A stretch of 64,000 nt of DNA from Henckelia pumila (GCF_033568475.1 NC_133122.1:181927449-181991448); one strand, 5' to 3'; positions 36,807 through 49,844 are shown, counted from the first letter of the stretch. Program-made: numbers and translations. The notes: generated by a model from the sequence alone, not told the origin.

Positions 36807-38506
36807 GTGGTATCAAAGCCAGGTTGTTCAGATCAAGCGATTAAATTAATCAATTGTACAAAAATTTTTAAGCCTCGGTTTTTTGAAACAAAACAAATTT
36901 TAAAATTAAATTTTTCGACGGGCAAAACACGGGCAGCGAGGGGCAACGACGGGCTGCCCGGGATCGTCCCGGGCGGCTCGGGAAAATTTATTTTTAATTT
37001 TTTAATTAAAATTTTAATATGTTAAAATTCTATTTTTGGTCCGATCGAAAATTGTTTTTGATTGGTCCACGAGGCGTCGGATCGAATTGTTCGAGTCCGA
37101 AAATTTTAAAATTGATTTTGGATAAATTTGAATTTTTGGAAAATTTATAGATTTTATCCGTTAAATCATATTTTATGAAATTAATTATTTTTGGTACAAT
37201 TGATGATAAGATACGATCTTATGGAAATATTGAGTAAAATATGATTTTATGTATAAAATTGGATTTTATATGTAAAATATGATTTTATTTGATAAAAAGA
37301 TAAAATATGATTTTGTATGTAAAATAAGATTTTATATATGGAATATGATTTTATCCTTTTTAAATTTAATTGCCATTGCATGTTATCCAATAAATTAATT
37401 TTGAATTAAAAATTATTGGATAAGGATGATCGATTGCCATGACCAATTTTGTAGGTGTATGTTAGGAATTTACATTTGTTTTTATTGTTGTTGGGTTTAT
37501 TAATGGGCCTGGTTTATGACCCAATATGAATTGTCATATGTAATAAAAGTGGGCCTGGTTTATGGCCCGTTCCCACCCCTTAAAATGTATCCCCTACTTG
37601 TCATAGTTATTTATTGTAAATACATTAAACTTAGTGGGAGACAAAGATTTGAAGAAATGGTGGGCCCAGCAGACAATGAAGACTGAAGAAATATAAATTG
37701 GAAGTTCAATGTAATAGGATTGCATTGCATACCTGCATATTACCTAGGATTGGACTTAGACTCGTGATTGGCAACCACGGGTCGATTAGTAATGGAATCG
37801 ATCATCCTAAAATATAATATATGATATTATCATTGTATGCATGTTTAGACTAAATTGTATGAATCCCGCAAGCATACAAATTTTAAATGATGAGACAAAT
37901 TTTCAAAATTAAAATCCCTCATTTTAAATATGATTTAAAATTGATATCAAGATTAAAAGGAAATTTAAATATTGTTTAAATGTTCCTACCTTCCATCAAC
38001 GATCAATGTATGAGATGCTACCCGCGGATACGGTCCGGCTCATATTATTGGGGGGGCCCGTTCGTCGGAAAGCTGTACATTGGATCAACACATGTTGTAA
38101 GTTGGGTGGAACTCCCATGGGATCGGCTCATATTATTGGGGGATCCACATGGCGACCGTCCATCACAACTTAATATTGATGGGTCATCTTGACGTGTCAC
38201 AATAAACGGCGTCATATTATTGGGCCCTTATTGGACATGAGGTAAAAACGTGGAGGTTGCTTTGGAAGCAATTGGGCTCTACCTTTTGAAAATTATGGTT
38301 GGCTGATATTATTCGGGACCATAGTTTGTCAATTGGACTCCATGTTCCCACTAAGGAAAACAGTTTCCCGTTTTCACTAGAGGGTAGTGAAATCGTTAAA
38401 ATAGTGGGAGTGAGATTCATAAAATAAATTTCGCCTATTTTATGTCTTAGTAAATTAATTAAACAATCACTGATTATTGTATGTTTCTTTTCAGTATTTC
38501 ATTAAG
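36807..38506 (+). other. Copia leader with four spaced copies of a TCATATTATTGGG motif
   Basis: This 1.7-kb untranslated leader between the primer-binding site and gag holds no gene. From about 38034 to 38318 a motif of the form GGCTCATATTATTGGG recurs four times at 85-92 bp spacing (about 38035, 38124, 38208 and 38301), the last two degenerate. The open frame 37980-38192 is not a recognisable protein. Confidence 0.75.
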
Positions 38507-39640
38507 ATGAATTCGCGCAATCCACTATTCTCTATTCTCGAACAAAATAAACTGACTGACGCAAACTATACGGAATGGTTCCGTAAGTTGAAGATTGTCT
38601 TAACCTCGGAGAAGATGCTCTACGTGTTAGAAAAATCTCCTCCGAAGGAAGCACCAGCTGATATAAGTCCGGAAGAGTTGGCCAAACTTTATATATGGTG
38701 GGACCATGATATCAAGGCCAAATGCTATATGCAAGCTTCGATGTCTGATGAACTCCAGAGGCGATTTGAGGATACCGTGAATGCTGCTGACATTCACGTA
38801 CAACTCAAGGAACTTTTTGGGGCTCAATCAAGAGCTGAAAGGTTCGCTACTGTAAAAGAGCTAATGACGTGTCGCATGCGTGAAGGGACTTCGGTCCGTG
38901 ATCATGGGGTACGAGTGATTTGGCTCATTCAGAAGTTGGTAATGCTTGATTTGGTATTGGAGCATGAACTCAATGTGGACTTATTACTTCTCTCTCTTCC
39001 TTCATCGTTTGACGGTTTTGTGGTGAATTTCAATATGAACAAGATAGAGGCCTCCCTTGAAGAGATGGTCAATATGCTTGTAACATATGAAGCCACTTTA
39101 AAGAAGGATAAACCAGTTCTCTTGGTAGGCTCCTCTTCTTCAGCTAAGAAGGGGCCAAGTACAAAGGGTAAGAAACGTTCTGCCCCATCCAAGAAAACCG
39201 GACCCGAGAAGAAGAACAAGAAAAAGGCTTCAAACATGGAAAAGTCCAAGGATGTTTGCCATCACTGCAAGAAACCCGGTCATTGGAAACGTAACTGCAA
39301 GGAATATCTAGAGCAGTTGCGAACTGCGAAGGGTATGTTCTATATTGAAATAAATGTTTCACTTAATACTACTTCTTGGGTATTGGATACCGGATGTGGA
39401 TCTCACATTTGCAATGATTTGCAGGTGATGACAAGAAGTCGCAAGCTTAGAATGAGTGAGACCCAGCTGAGGCTCGGAAATGGTTCTAGAGTTGAAGCCA
39501 AAGCTGTGGGAGACGTTTATTTAATTTTGCAGAACGATTTTAAGTTACTTTTGAGAGATGTTTTATTTGTTCCAGATTTGATTAAAAACATTATTTCTGT
39601 TTCTATGCTTGATAGAGATGGTTTTTCTTGCAATTTGTGA
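38507..39640 (+). pseudogene. Copia gag and protease start
   Basis: The start was set at the ATG at 38507 (MNSRNPLFSILEQNKL). The gag domain is followed by a Lys-rich stretch, a CCHC zinc knuckle (CHHCKKPGHWKRNC at about 39257) and the protease motif WVLDTGCGSH at about 39380. The frame closes at 39640 after a frameshift near 39620-39640, where the related sequence continues one frame over (39628 onward). Confidence 0.9.
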
Positions 39641-41395
39641 ATGGGATTTGCAATATTTACAAGAATGAATGTTTGATTGAAAATGGACAACTTGAAAACA
39701 ATCTATATAATTTAAAATTAAAAGACGTTCCAATAAATTATGTTGATAAACCGGTAACAACGAACAAAAGAAAAATCGATAGTCAAAACCCGGCAAACCT
39801 TTTGGCATGCTAGGCTAGGTCATATTTCCTCAAGGAGGATGAACAAGCTAGTGGGAGAGGGCATGTTTGATATGTCTGATATTAACTCTCTACCTACTTG
39901 TGAGTCCTGCCTGAAAGGAAAAATGACTAAATCTCCTTTTAAGGGGAAACCTGAGCGTAGTCAAAATCTGTTGGATTTGATCCATACAGATGTTTGTGGT
40001 CCATTTAGAATTGGTACTCAATTTGGCCACACCTACTCCATTACCTTTACTGATGATTATTCAAGGTATGGGTATTTATATTTAATGAAATATAAGTCTG
40101 AAGAATTTGAAAAGTTCAAAGAATTCAAGGCTGAAGTAGAAAACAAGCTAGGTAAAAGTATTAAAGCACTTTGATCGGATCGAGGTGGAGAATACTTAAG
40201 TACCGAGTTTTTGGACTATCTGAAAGAGAATGAGATTCTCTCTCAGTGGACTCCTCCTATGACACCTCAGTTGAATGGTATATCGAAGCGTCGTAATCGA
40301 ACTTTGTTGGACATGGTTCGATCCATGATGAGCTTCACTGAGCTTCCACCTTCGTTTTGGGGCTACGCGCTTGAAACGGCGGTGTTGTTGTTGAACAACG
40401 TCCACACCAAAGCAGTGGATAAAACACCATACGAGTTATGGAATGACAAAGCTCCTAAGTATTCGTACTTGAGGATTTGGGGATGTCCTGCTTACGTGAA
40501 GCAGACAGTGGGAGATAAGTTGGATAGTCGATCCACCTTATGTTATTTTGTAGGATATCCAAAGAATTCAATCGGATATTATTTCTATCATCCTACTGAA
40601 ACAAAAGTGTTTGTTTCAAGGAATGCCATCTTCTTGGAGAAGGAGTTCTTATTGGATAAGAAAGGCGAGATGATAGAACTCGAAGAAATTCGAGAAGAAC
40701 CCAAGATACAAAATAATGATCCTTCACCTCAGGAACCATTGATGGACACGCCTATACCTAGAAGATCCGAGAGGACTTCTAGACCTCCTATTCGATATGG
40801 TCTTCTTCTTGAAGGGGATCAAGATGAACCCGACGTTGGATGTGATCCAAGAAACTTCAAGGAAGCAATTTCTGATGCGGATTCAAATTTATGGCTTGAA
40901 GCTATGCAGTCGGAAATAGATTCGATGCATACAAACCAAGTTTGGTCTTTAGTAGATCCTCCCGATGGAATTGTTCCAATAGGGTGTAAATGGATCTACA
41001 AGAGAAAGCTTGGGCCTGATGGTAAGGTATTGACCTACAAGGCACGATTGGTGGCGAAAGGTTATACTCAAAGACAAGGAGTTGACTATGATGAAACCTT
41101 TTCACCAGTTGCAATGTTCAAGTCCATAAGAATCCTTATTGCCATAGCTTCTTGGTATGACTATGAGATATGGCAAATGGATGTGAAGACTGCATTTCTT
41201 AATGGAAACATTAAGGAAGAGGTCTATATGATGCAGCCTGAGGGATACACATCCATGGGAAGCGAGCATAAGGTATGCAAGCTTCAGAGATCGATCTATG
41301 GTCTCAAACAAGCATCAAGAAGTTGGAACCAGAAATTTGATGAAACAATAAAGGATTTTGGTTTCATCAAGAACCCGGAGGAACCATGCGTGTAA
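39628..41395 (+). pseudogene. Copia integrase and first half of reverse transcriptase, broken
   Basis: The pre-integrase segment from 39628 shifts frame again at a run of T at about 39800. The integrase zinc-binding part (HARLGHIS, CESCLKGK) and the D-D core follow, interrupted by a TGA at 40172-40174 just before SDRGGEY. The third catalytic position of the D,D,E triad is lysine (codon at 40286) instead of glutamate in the NGISKRRNRT context. RT follows (WKWIYKRKLGPDG type motif at about 40985, ARLVAKGYTQ, QMDVKTAFLNG), and a TAA at 41393-41395 ends the frame. Confidence 0.9.
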
Positions 41396-42421
41396 AAGAA
41401 AGTAGTTAAAGATGCAGTGACATTCTTAGTACTTTATGTTGATGACATCTTACTCATTGGGAATGATGTAGGGATGTTGCAGTCAACAAAGATATGGTTA
41501 TCAGGTAGATTCTCGATGAAGGATTTGGGTGAGGCATCCTATATTCTAGGGATACAGATCTATAGAGATAGATCTAAGAGAATGATAGGACTCACTCAAG
41601 CTACCTACATCGACACTATATTGAAAAGGTTTTCAATGGATGGGTCCAAGAGAGGACATCTACCTATGTGTCATGGAGTTTCTCTATCCAAGTCCATGTG
41701 TCCCAAGACTGATGAAGAGATAGAGAAAATGATACATGTACCATATGCGTCAGCCATATGTAGTATCATGTATGGGATGATATCTACCAGACCGGATGTA
41801 GCATTTGCTCTGAGTGTCACGAGTAGATATCAAGCCAATCCCGGTCAAATGCACTGGAAAGCCGTGAAGGACATTCTTAAGTACTTACGAAGGACTAAGA
41901 ATATGTTCATGGTATATGGAGGAAGAGAACTGAAATTGGAAGGCTATACCGACTCTAGCTTCCAAAGTGACGTGGATGACTCGAAGTCAACCTCTGGATT
42001 TGTGTTCATGCTCAATGGCGGTGCTGTCTCTTGGAAGAGTTCCAAGCAGAACACCACAGCGGATTCCACCACTGAGGCAGAATACATTGCGGCATCAGCT
42101 GCTGCTAAAGAGGCCGTTTGGATGAGGAATTTCGTCCAAGAGTTGGGCGTTATTCCTGAAGTTGTTGGTCCAGTCCCGGTGTACTGTGACAACACGGGTG
42201 CCGTTGCTCAGGCAAAGGAACCAAGGTCTCATCAAAGATCCAAACACGTACTGAGGAAATACCATATCATCCAGGAGATCGTGGAAAGAGGAGACATCAC
42301 TGTCGAGAGAGTGGCCTCTGCAGACAATATCGCTGATCCACTTACTAAGCCCTTGCCAGGACCATTATTTGACAAACATCGCGAAGCAATGGGACTGTGT
42401 AGTATGACTAGTTGGCTTTAG
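41396..42421 (+). pseudogene. Copia reverse transcriptase end and RNase H
   Basis: After the TAA at 41393 the same frame continues with the RT active site LYVDDILLIGND (about 41435), ASYILGIQIYRD, and the RNase H part (GYTDSSFQSD, SVSWKSSKQ-like, STTEAEYIAAS, DNTGAVAQAK). The stop at 42419-42421 is the natural end, directly before the polypurine tract. Confidence 0.92.
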
Positions 42422-42435
42422 GGCAAGTGGGAGAT

Positions 42436-44280
42436 TGAAAGAGTGGGTGCCCGGTGAGCCAACTTGTGGCTAAGGGCTTTTATGACTCTATGTATAAACA
42501 ATCTTTTGTTTAATATAATTTACACTTTTATAATGGCGTTTACTTTATCTTTTATCATATTATTATGTTGTGACATACTATAAGATGTTTAGATGAAGAC
42601 CTTGAATATACTATAGTGTATGTAAGATGTGGTGGCACATGGGGATGGCTATCATGAAACACATCTTATAGTCACTGTATATTCTAAACAGTTCCTAGTC
42701 GATTGAGCCGTCCATTAATAAGGATAAGGATCGCTCGAGATTGAGACTAGCATTTGCGATGCAGAGTACCACGTTTCATTGGTATGGAACATAGATATGT
42801 TCAAAGCATGCAAATGGATATTCATACGATGAATGATCGAACTACCCTATCCGGACTTTCCAAGTGGTTATCACTTATCGAGTGGATAAAGTCCGCGGTT
42901 TTGGTTGTACACCATTAGTCCTTACTACTTGAAACATCATTGAGACTCTATATGCTAGTACTGTACTTTGACTCGTTTACCGACTTTATTGGGGTCATCA
43001 GGTGTCGGGATTGGGTGCAGTTACGACACATATAGGAGTCGATGCTTTGTTGTCAAGGATTCACCACATACTTACTAGTGTGGATATCCTATGCAATCTG
43101 AGGAGATATTAGTGTGACGAATCTCTGGCCAGAGTACATGATGTGTTTTAAGAAATGGTTTCTTAGTAGCACATGCGATGTCACTATTTGATCTTCAAGA
43201 TGCATTGCATAGCTATCGAATCTCGAACGACTCTCGATTTACGAATAGTTGTTGATTCGATCGGGATATATGGATGAAGGGACCGTACTGTACGCTAACC
43301 AAAATCTATTGGTTCTTGCAGGCACTATCAGTGATACCTAGGGAATCATGAGGCGATGTTGCTAGGCGCTCTTACCATGATTCGATGGGCAAGTCAGAAA
43401 TTGTTGTTCCGAGTCACAAGGAGTTGTGAGCCCACGGCTAGCTGTATCTCTGAACCATTGAGGGTCACACAAGTAATGGATTTTTAATCCCCGTTGAGAT
43501 AATTAAATTTAAAGAGTTAAATTTAGTGAATAAAGAAGTGGGACTTCTTATATCAGAGTAGAGGAGTAAGATTTCCTAAAATGACATAGGGATGGGCATT
43601 TTTGGAAACCACTGAATTCGGATTCAGAAAATTTATCTTGACTTTAAAAGATGCAGAAATGGTTTCTGTACACATTGGTGAAATTGGTTTATCAATCTGA
43701 GTCACGATGAATTTTATATTAATTTCTGAACATGCGGGCTTTGCTTGTCAGGCTTGAACTTATGACTAATGGGCCCTAAGCTGTTAGCAGCCCACATTAT
43801 AAATAAGTTATTGCAGTACAGAAATTACACAACAGAGGCTCATAATTTCGAACACTAGGGTTTTTGAGACCTATAGTGGCCGCCACCTCTCTGTGTTTTC
43901 TCTCTGAAAATTCCAGCCTGTGAATTTTAAATTTGCAGTCTGGTTTAACGGATCAAATTCGCTAATTCTTTTCGTAGAAACTTCTGATAGATTTTCTAGT
44001 GCAATCTATCAGAGGGATTAAACTTCTGTTCGTGGACCTGATTGAAGAATTGTTCGTCCATCAGTTCCTGGGATATACAACAAGAGCAGAGTAATCTGTT
44101 GGTGTCCATAATCTCGTTTCGAGATTTCAAGGTAAAAATTTAATTGTTATTTAATTTTTACACGCACAATTTAATCGTAAAGTTTTGATACCCATGATAT
44201 GGAATTGTTCCATATAAAATTTTAAAACTTCCGCTGCACCGGGTATCAATTCTGATTGATCTGATCACAGTTTTCCAACA
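42436..44280 (+). repeat. 3' LTR of the Copia element
   Basis: 1845 bp, nearly identical to 34962-36806, ending at the second CTTTG duplication. Confidence 0.95.
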
Positions 44281-44285
44281 CTTTG

Positions 44286-46037
44286 GATTCATGATAGTTG
44301 TTAGACATTGCATGTATGATCTAGGGCGTACCTATAAAATTTTTTGAAAAACTTTTGTTGAAAATTAAGTTAACTCCATCCGGGTTACGGGCAAGGGATT
44401 GAAATCCGAATCTCTTGTTCTTGACTAAGTATGCGGATTCCATGGGGTTAATAATTTTGAAATTTTAAAAAACAATTCCATCAGGGCCTGAAAAATGATT
44501 GAAATCCTAATCTTTGTTCAGTAGCTAAGTTTGCGGGTTAAATGAGATTGATGCTCCATCCGAGCTATAGACAAGGGGATTGAAATTCGAATCCTATCTT
44601 AGTTATAGGTAAGTTTGCGGGTAATTATTGTGGCTTATTAAAAATACCGGGTGCAAAATCCGGAGGTACGTAATTACTCTCAAGAAAGTGCATGTTTTTG
44701 TTTGGGATTGTTGGAGATGAAGGAGTGCTGGATTGTGACACTTACACTGATTTGTCATAGGTCGCTAAGCATTCTTAGGACAGATTCTTTTGAAATTGCA
44801 CGAAACTGAAATGACATGACACACACACACGTTTACGTTAAACTGACAGTGTATTGTGAACAATCAGAAGTTTTTGTGGTTTTTAGTTGTTGAAGTTGAA
44901 ACTTATCGGAGGCTATGTTGTTCATGATTCATTCTTACTTATATCGTTGTTTGCATTTTGTTTTTGCATATCTTGCTCGAGGGCGAGCAAGGTTTAAGTA
45001 TGAGGGTGTTGATAAGTGCATTTTGTGTGCATTATTTCATGTTATTTTTATGTCTATTTTGTGTGCTTTCATATTGTTTTATGTATATGTTTATGTGTTT
45101 TAGTTTATGTGTGTGTATTTCACTCCTCGGGTTAATTTTGTATGAAAATGAATTGTTGAAGAGTGAATTACGGAGCAGCTTTGGTTGAAAAATCAAATTT
45201 AATTTTAGATAGATCCAAATCCGATATCAACCGTTCAGAATGAATTTCAAGATGTTTTGAAGCTGCTGTCAAAATTTCAGTTCGATCCGACGGTGAACTT
45301 GATATATGAATTTTTCAAAATCGTCTCTCCCAGCAAAAATTTTGTGTGGCGCGCGAGCGAGATTTGAGCTCGCCCGCGCGCGAGTCAGAGGTCCAGAATT
45401 CTATTTTTTTGTTCTGCACACGCGCGGGACTTATTCCATGCGCGCGCGCGCTCGTGTTTTGGCGTCAGATTTATGCGAAAAGTCCTTGTATTGGAAGAAA
45501 ATTAATTGGTAGGCATTTCGGACCATATAAATAAAAGATATAACATATTTTTGGGGGTCCCGAAGTTCCAGAAGGAGAGAGATTGCACAAGGGAGAAGGC
45601 GGCTACTGTAGGCTTGGGAGAGAAGATTTCTTTTCTTTTTTTTGTTCTTTTTTCTTAATTTTTGTTTAATTATTGTTTTAAATTATTGAGTAGTTTGTTT
45701 TCAACCAAGAATTGGGTCGTGCAGAAAACTTGGATGTTTGTTTGGGATTTTTCAGAGTTGATTTTATTTTATTGATTGCCAGATTTATATTTGTCTTGTG
45801 AATAGTTTGATCAACTGTTTGCTTGCATGTCAATTGATTTCAAGTCGACAGAGGAGGTTTTGATTTTGATCACTTTGATAATCAACATATTGTAAAACCG
45901 ACTAAAAATAGAATTCGGTTTCAGTGTGCGGTTTGGGTGTAAATTGAATTTTCACAAATATTTCATGCATTCAAATTTGATTAGAATTACGAAAGATTAA
46001 TCCGTCAATATTTGAGTAGGTTTGATTGTTCTAGAAA
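44286..46037 (+). mobile_element. Tat-A left arm, second piece with truncated 3' LTR
   Basis: It continues the left arm after the Copia insertion. Three imperfect repeats of about 90-100 bp (starting near 44374, 44476 and 44563, each with CCATCNGG and GATTGAAAT) precede a polypurine tract (AAGTATGAGGGTGT) and an LTR start TGATAAGTGCATTTTG at 45010. The LTR carries a CG-rich inverted module (45346-45460) and a TATA box (CCATATAAATAAAAG at about 45523). It breaks at about 46037. The whole piece is the reverse complement of about 52500-50745. Confidence 0.88.
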
Positions 46038-46819
46038 TAGAAAACTGAAAAAGAAGAATATAGAAAATCTCAGCGATGGTGCCGAATCTTGCTTGTGTTC
46101 TTCAATTCTACTCTCCCAAGCTCTCAGCCGTCAAATTCTGAAAATCTGGCTCAAACGTCTAAGAGTCAAAAAGTCCTCTCCAATTAGGGTTTGTCTCTAT
46201 TTATATGTCTCTCAAAAAGCCCTTTTTTTCGTCCAAAATAATGTCAAATATTGCCCAAAATAATCAAAGTTCCAAAATTCCCAAATTCTGCGCGAATTAA
46301 TTTTTCCATATCTGCGGCATACACGGACCCCGAACATGGTCCGTGTCTAGGTCTGTGTATTAAAAACTCCAGCCCAAACATTTTGCAAAGGTGCACGGAC
46401 CCTCTTCCAGACGCTACACGGGGTCCGTGCATTTTCCTGGAACAAACGTCTCAAAAGTCGATGGTACACGGACCCTTTTCCAGATGGTACCCCGGTGTCC
46501 GTGCATTATTTTTCTTCAACTATTTAATGCTTCGAAGGTGCACAAACCCTCTTCCAAAGTATGCACAGGGTCCGTGCACTAAATTTCTTCTCAATCTTCT
46601 TGACCTCTTATGATTTTTCCGTGTCTTTCGGTCAATTTCCAACGTGGCATCGAATTGTTTGACTTTTTCTTCAATATTCAATTCTTCAAAAAATCTTAGT
46701 CAAACCTACAAACACAGAAAATATGACGATTTAAGCGCAAAACTCGGAATACAAATGCCAAACAAGCACGAATACGACAAAATAAAATGCCAAATAAGCT
46801 ATAAGATTCGTGCTTATCA
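46038..46819 (-). mobile_element. Partial LTR of a second Tat-like family (Tat-B)
   Basis: Read on the minus strand it begins TGATAAGCACGAATC at 46819, just after the purine tract GGGGGATT (minus strand, 46820-46827). It has a TATA box ATATAAATAGAG (about 46195-46206), and between them four hairpin-forming units built on TGCACGGACCC and GGGTCCGTGCA (46321-46579). The end distal to the start is cut at the join with Tat-A near 46038. Confidence 0.75.
46321..46579. repeat. Four hairpin units in the Tat-B LTR
   Basis: Units at about 46321-46347, 46391-46430, 46464-46505 and 46539-46579 each pair a CACGGACCC arm with a GGGTCCGTG arm across a short loop, often CTCTTCCAGA-like. They lie upstream of the LTR TATA box on the minus strand. 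Confidence 0.85.
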
Positions 46820-48611
46820 AATCCCCCACACTTAGCTTTTGTTCGTCCTCGAACAAATCAAAAGAAATTTGAAATGAAAAATATCAATGATTTACAACAC
46901 ATAGTGGCACAATCAAAACCTTTCAATCTACCAAATCTCGTCACACCCAATCAAAAGCTCATACTTCAAAAATCACAGGCTTCGATTTCGTCGCAATTCA
47001 AAACTCGAACACTACCCAGAAAAGATCAACAGAATGAGACGTGTGTAGTGTGAGTGTCAGAACTTATACTCCTCAAAATTTATTCGGTTCAAGGATCTCT
47101 CATGTTTATTCATCAATAAAAAAATTTTCTTTCTTTTTCTTGCCTTATATGCTTGTCTTTCATATCCCTCTCTACTAAATGTGGAACAATTATGACTCGA
47201 TCAATAGGTCTTTTAAGCTTATAACGTTAGGCTACGGCTCACGGCTACAATAAAGGATAGGAAAACACAAATGAGAGACAACAAAAAATTTCTCCTCTAG
47301 CGCAATTAAAAATCTCTCCTTTCCATCAATTATTGAATTTCATCACTTTCTTTTGATTCATCAATACAACCCCTTCTTATTCTTTTTCCTCTTTTTTTTT
47401 TCAATATCTCTTGAATTTTTTTTGGGTACTTTCTTTTCTTTTTTATTTTTTTTTCAACTCAACCCTTCTTTTCATTCAAAAATAATTTGCCAACTCCTTC
47501 AAATGTTTTTCTATGAATACTTGGAGTTTTGTATATTTAAAAGCGCCAAAGGATTTGTTTTTCTCAAAACTTAGGTAGAAAAAATAGTGTATAGGCTAAA
47601 AAAATCAGGTGGTCAATGTAGGACAGAAGAAATGACGAATGTGGTTTAATTGTGTGTCATTGGCACACACCATTCGATTTTTATCAAGCTCAATGGGGTT
47701 ACTAGGGAAAAAAGTGACGCATCAGTTAGGCTTGAAAGGCTCAAACGGCCCAAAGATCGCCTAAATCATCCCTAAGTCATAATCATTCAAATTTTCGCTT
47801 CGAGGACTAATCAGACAAGTTCTAGGGATAACTGCTTCAAAAACTCCATTTTTTTTTTCATGAGATCACCCCTTACCAATTCACAATTAACTTGCATAAG
47901 TCTGACAAAAGTGCATGAAGGATGTCTCATAAAGTCAATGTAAAACTAGTTCATATCAAAGTCTCTCCTTGCAACTACAACTAATCTCATTTAGTTCTAG
48001 GAACAAAACAATTTCTCAGACGATAAAAAATCTAGCAAACTAATTGGTATATCATGTAAACCACAAGTGCGGTGCCTCAAATGATACTCATCTCTTATTT
48101 TAAAAGTGTTTCTAAGTGATATGAAACAGAGTGCAATGAACCTATCCCCCCCACACTTAGAGCGCGACACTGTCCGCAGTGTTAAGCTAATAGAAAAATA
48201 AAGCAAGACAAATAGCAGTAGCAAAAACACTTCCTTGAAAAATGTCAACGACCATGCAAACACAATGAGCGGGTGTCAGCCTGAGCATAGAAACCAACAA
48301 AACCAACCATAATGCGTAAAATAGAAAAAATAAGCACACAATCACACAATTAAGCTCCCAAACTAAATGCAACATGAATAAGCACAACAGAGGGAATAAC
48401 CACAATATCCATTAAAACAACGCCAACTAATAAAAGTGATAGAGTGAAACAACAGTTAAGACACACGACATAACTAAAATAGGCTAGAGTATCCGCAAAA
48501 CATGCCAAAAGAGATGCTACACAACAAATAAACTCCACAACACACATAGTTCAAAACCATAACAAAATACCAAACATATCCACAATAACCACAGCAGAAA
48601 ATATCTCTAAA
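46820..48611 (-). other. Tat-B 3' internal region, non-coding
   Basis: Minus-strand sequence between the decayed ORF and the LTR. It contains T-rich runs and two CCCCCACACTTAG sites (about 46825 and 48150), the first at the polypurine tract. No intact gene is seen. Confidence 0.6.
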
Positions 48612-49844
48612 CTATTCCTCCTCCGAAGCAGAAGCTGACTTGGCAAAGTCATCAAGGGCCGAACGATCAAAGGGCGGCACACGTATGTCAGTGGAGTAGG
48701 ATTGGGAAGTGGCATGATGCTCTAGTCGAGCCATACTGGTGCGAAGATCATCCAAGAAGTCAAATATGGCAGAGAAAATGCGACGTGTCCCCCTCGGAGC
48801 TCTGGCGTGTACAGGGGCACCTGCGGGATGATCTTCAGCCTGATCTAGAGCTGCCTCTTCTTGAACTCAAGCCTCCCTGGCTTCATCTGCAACTGTAGGT
48901 GGTGGAACTGGGGGATCTCGTGCATGATAGTGAATGTTGCGGCTTGCACGGTTCTTATACCATCCACCTGTCAAAAGATAAAATACATACCAGTCATAGC
49001 ATGGGCAGTGAGCACGTGCTTCGGCGTTGGTGCAAAAGATGCCTTGCCAGTCAAATCGATGCCGCAAGTAGCCAAAATCCGCGAAACTTTAATGGCGAAA
49101 GGAGCGTGCTGCTTAGCATTCGGAGCGCAAGCCAACTGAGCGACAGTGCACATATGTGAGATCAAGATGCTCGCCAATGGAATCGCACTGATATCTCCCA
49201 ACCCGTACAACATCTTATGAATCAAATACATATCCAGGTCACGCACTCATTGTTTCCAGACTTCCGAGGGATGATGTTTGCACTGATGAAGTAGCAGATG
49301 AGGCAATCAATCAAAGGGAGAGTGGTAGGGAGGATGCTGTAACGAGAACCAGTTTTGACCCTACGGTAGGTGAGGCACGACATAGCAAGGTTGAAATTGT
49401 AGGCAGGTCAGACAATATAGCATCATATTGGTTGTAAACAACCGGAGGGCCCTCATTAGGAATGTGCAAAAGCTGGGCCAAGAACTCACTCGTCACCTCG
49501 ATACGAACACCCTTCACAAAAGTTTGAATGGTTTTCATCCCTGTCTTGTCTTTTTCCTTAATATTGGCATAAAACTGCCATAACAACTCAGGAAAGTAAT
49601 CACCTCGGATGTCCAGAATGGACCCCCAGCTGAATCTATCAAACTTTGCTCGCAGTGGTACCTGAGCATCAATGGTGGGATGGATCGATTTCTTAACAAT
49701 CATAGACTTACCCTTCATCTTCTCGTACCACTTATAATTTTCCAAACTAGTGAACCTAGAATCATAAAAAACAGCCCCTTGACCACTGCGAGAGGACGAA
49801 GCGCCGCCCCTCGCATGCTTACTAACTGATTTTCTCGGCGCCAT
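48612..49844 (-). pseudogene. Decayed plant-transposon-protein (Transposase_32-like) ORF of Tat-B
   Basis: The ATG at 49844 (MAPRKSVSKHARGG) opens a frame with FTSLENYKWYEKMKGK, FDRFSWGSILDIRGDYFPELLWQFYAN and VRIEVTSEFLAQLLHIPNEGP-like sequence. This resembles the putative plant transposon protein domain carried by some Tat/Ogre-type elements. The frame then shifts: the part at 49246-48971 continues in another frame, and a TGA follows EAREA near 48868. The last piece ends ASASEEE with a stop at 48612-48614. Several lesions make it non-functional. The biochemical role of this domain is unknown to me. No gag or pol of this family is present, so the element was deleted or non-autonomous. Confidence 0.75.

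Larger units (their letters stand above)
34962..44280 (+). mobile_element. Ty1/Copia retrotransposon, complete with both LTRs
   Basis: The element is 9319 bp with LTRs at 34962-36806 and 42436-44280, each exactly 1845 bp, beginning TGAAAGAGTG and ending TTTTCCAACA. CTTTG flanks it on both sides (34957-34961 and 44281-44285). The primer-binding site TGGTATCAAAGCC is at 36808 and the polypurine stretch GGGCAAGTGGGAGAT at 42421. The order protease, integrase, RT, RNase H is that of Copia. The LTRs differ at roughly 30 positions by eye and show no net indel, so the insertion is recent. Coding capacity is broken in several places. The empty site is preserved in the inverted arm near 52507. Confidence 0.95.

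Noticed and set aside
44374..44640. CRISPR-like repeat array
   Set aside because: The three imperfect repeats are long, diverged and inside a plant retrotransposon 3' region; this is a nuclear plant genome.
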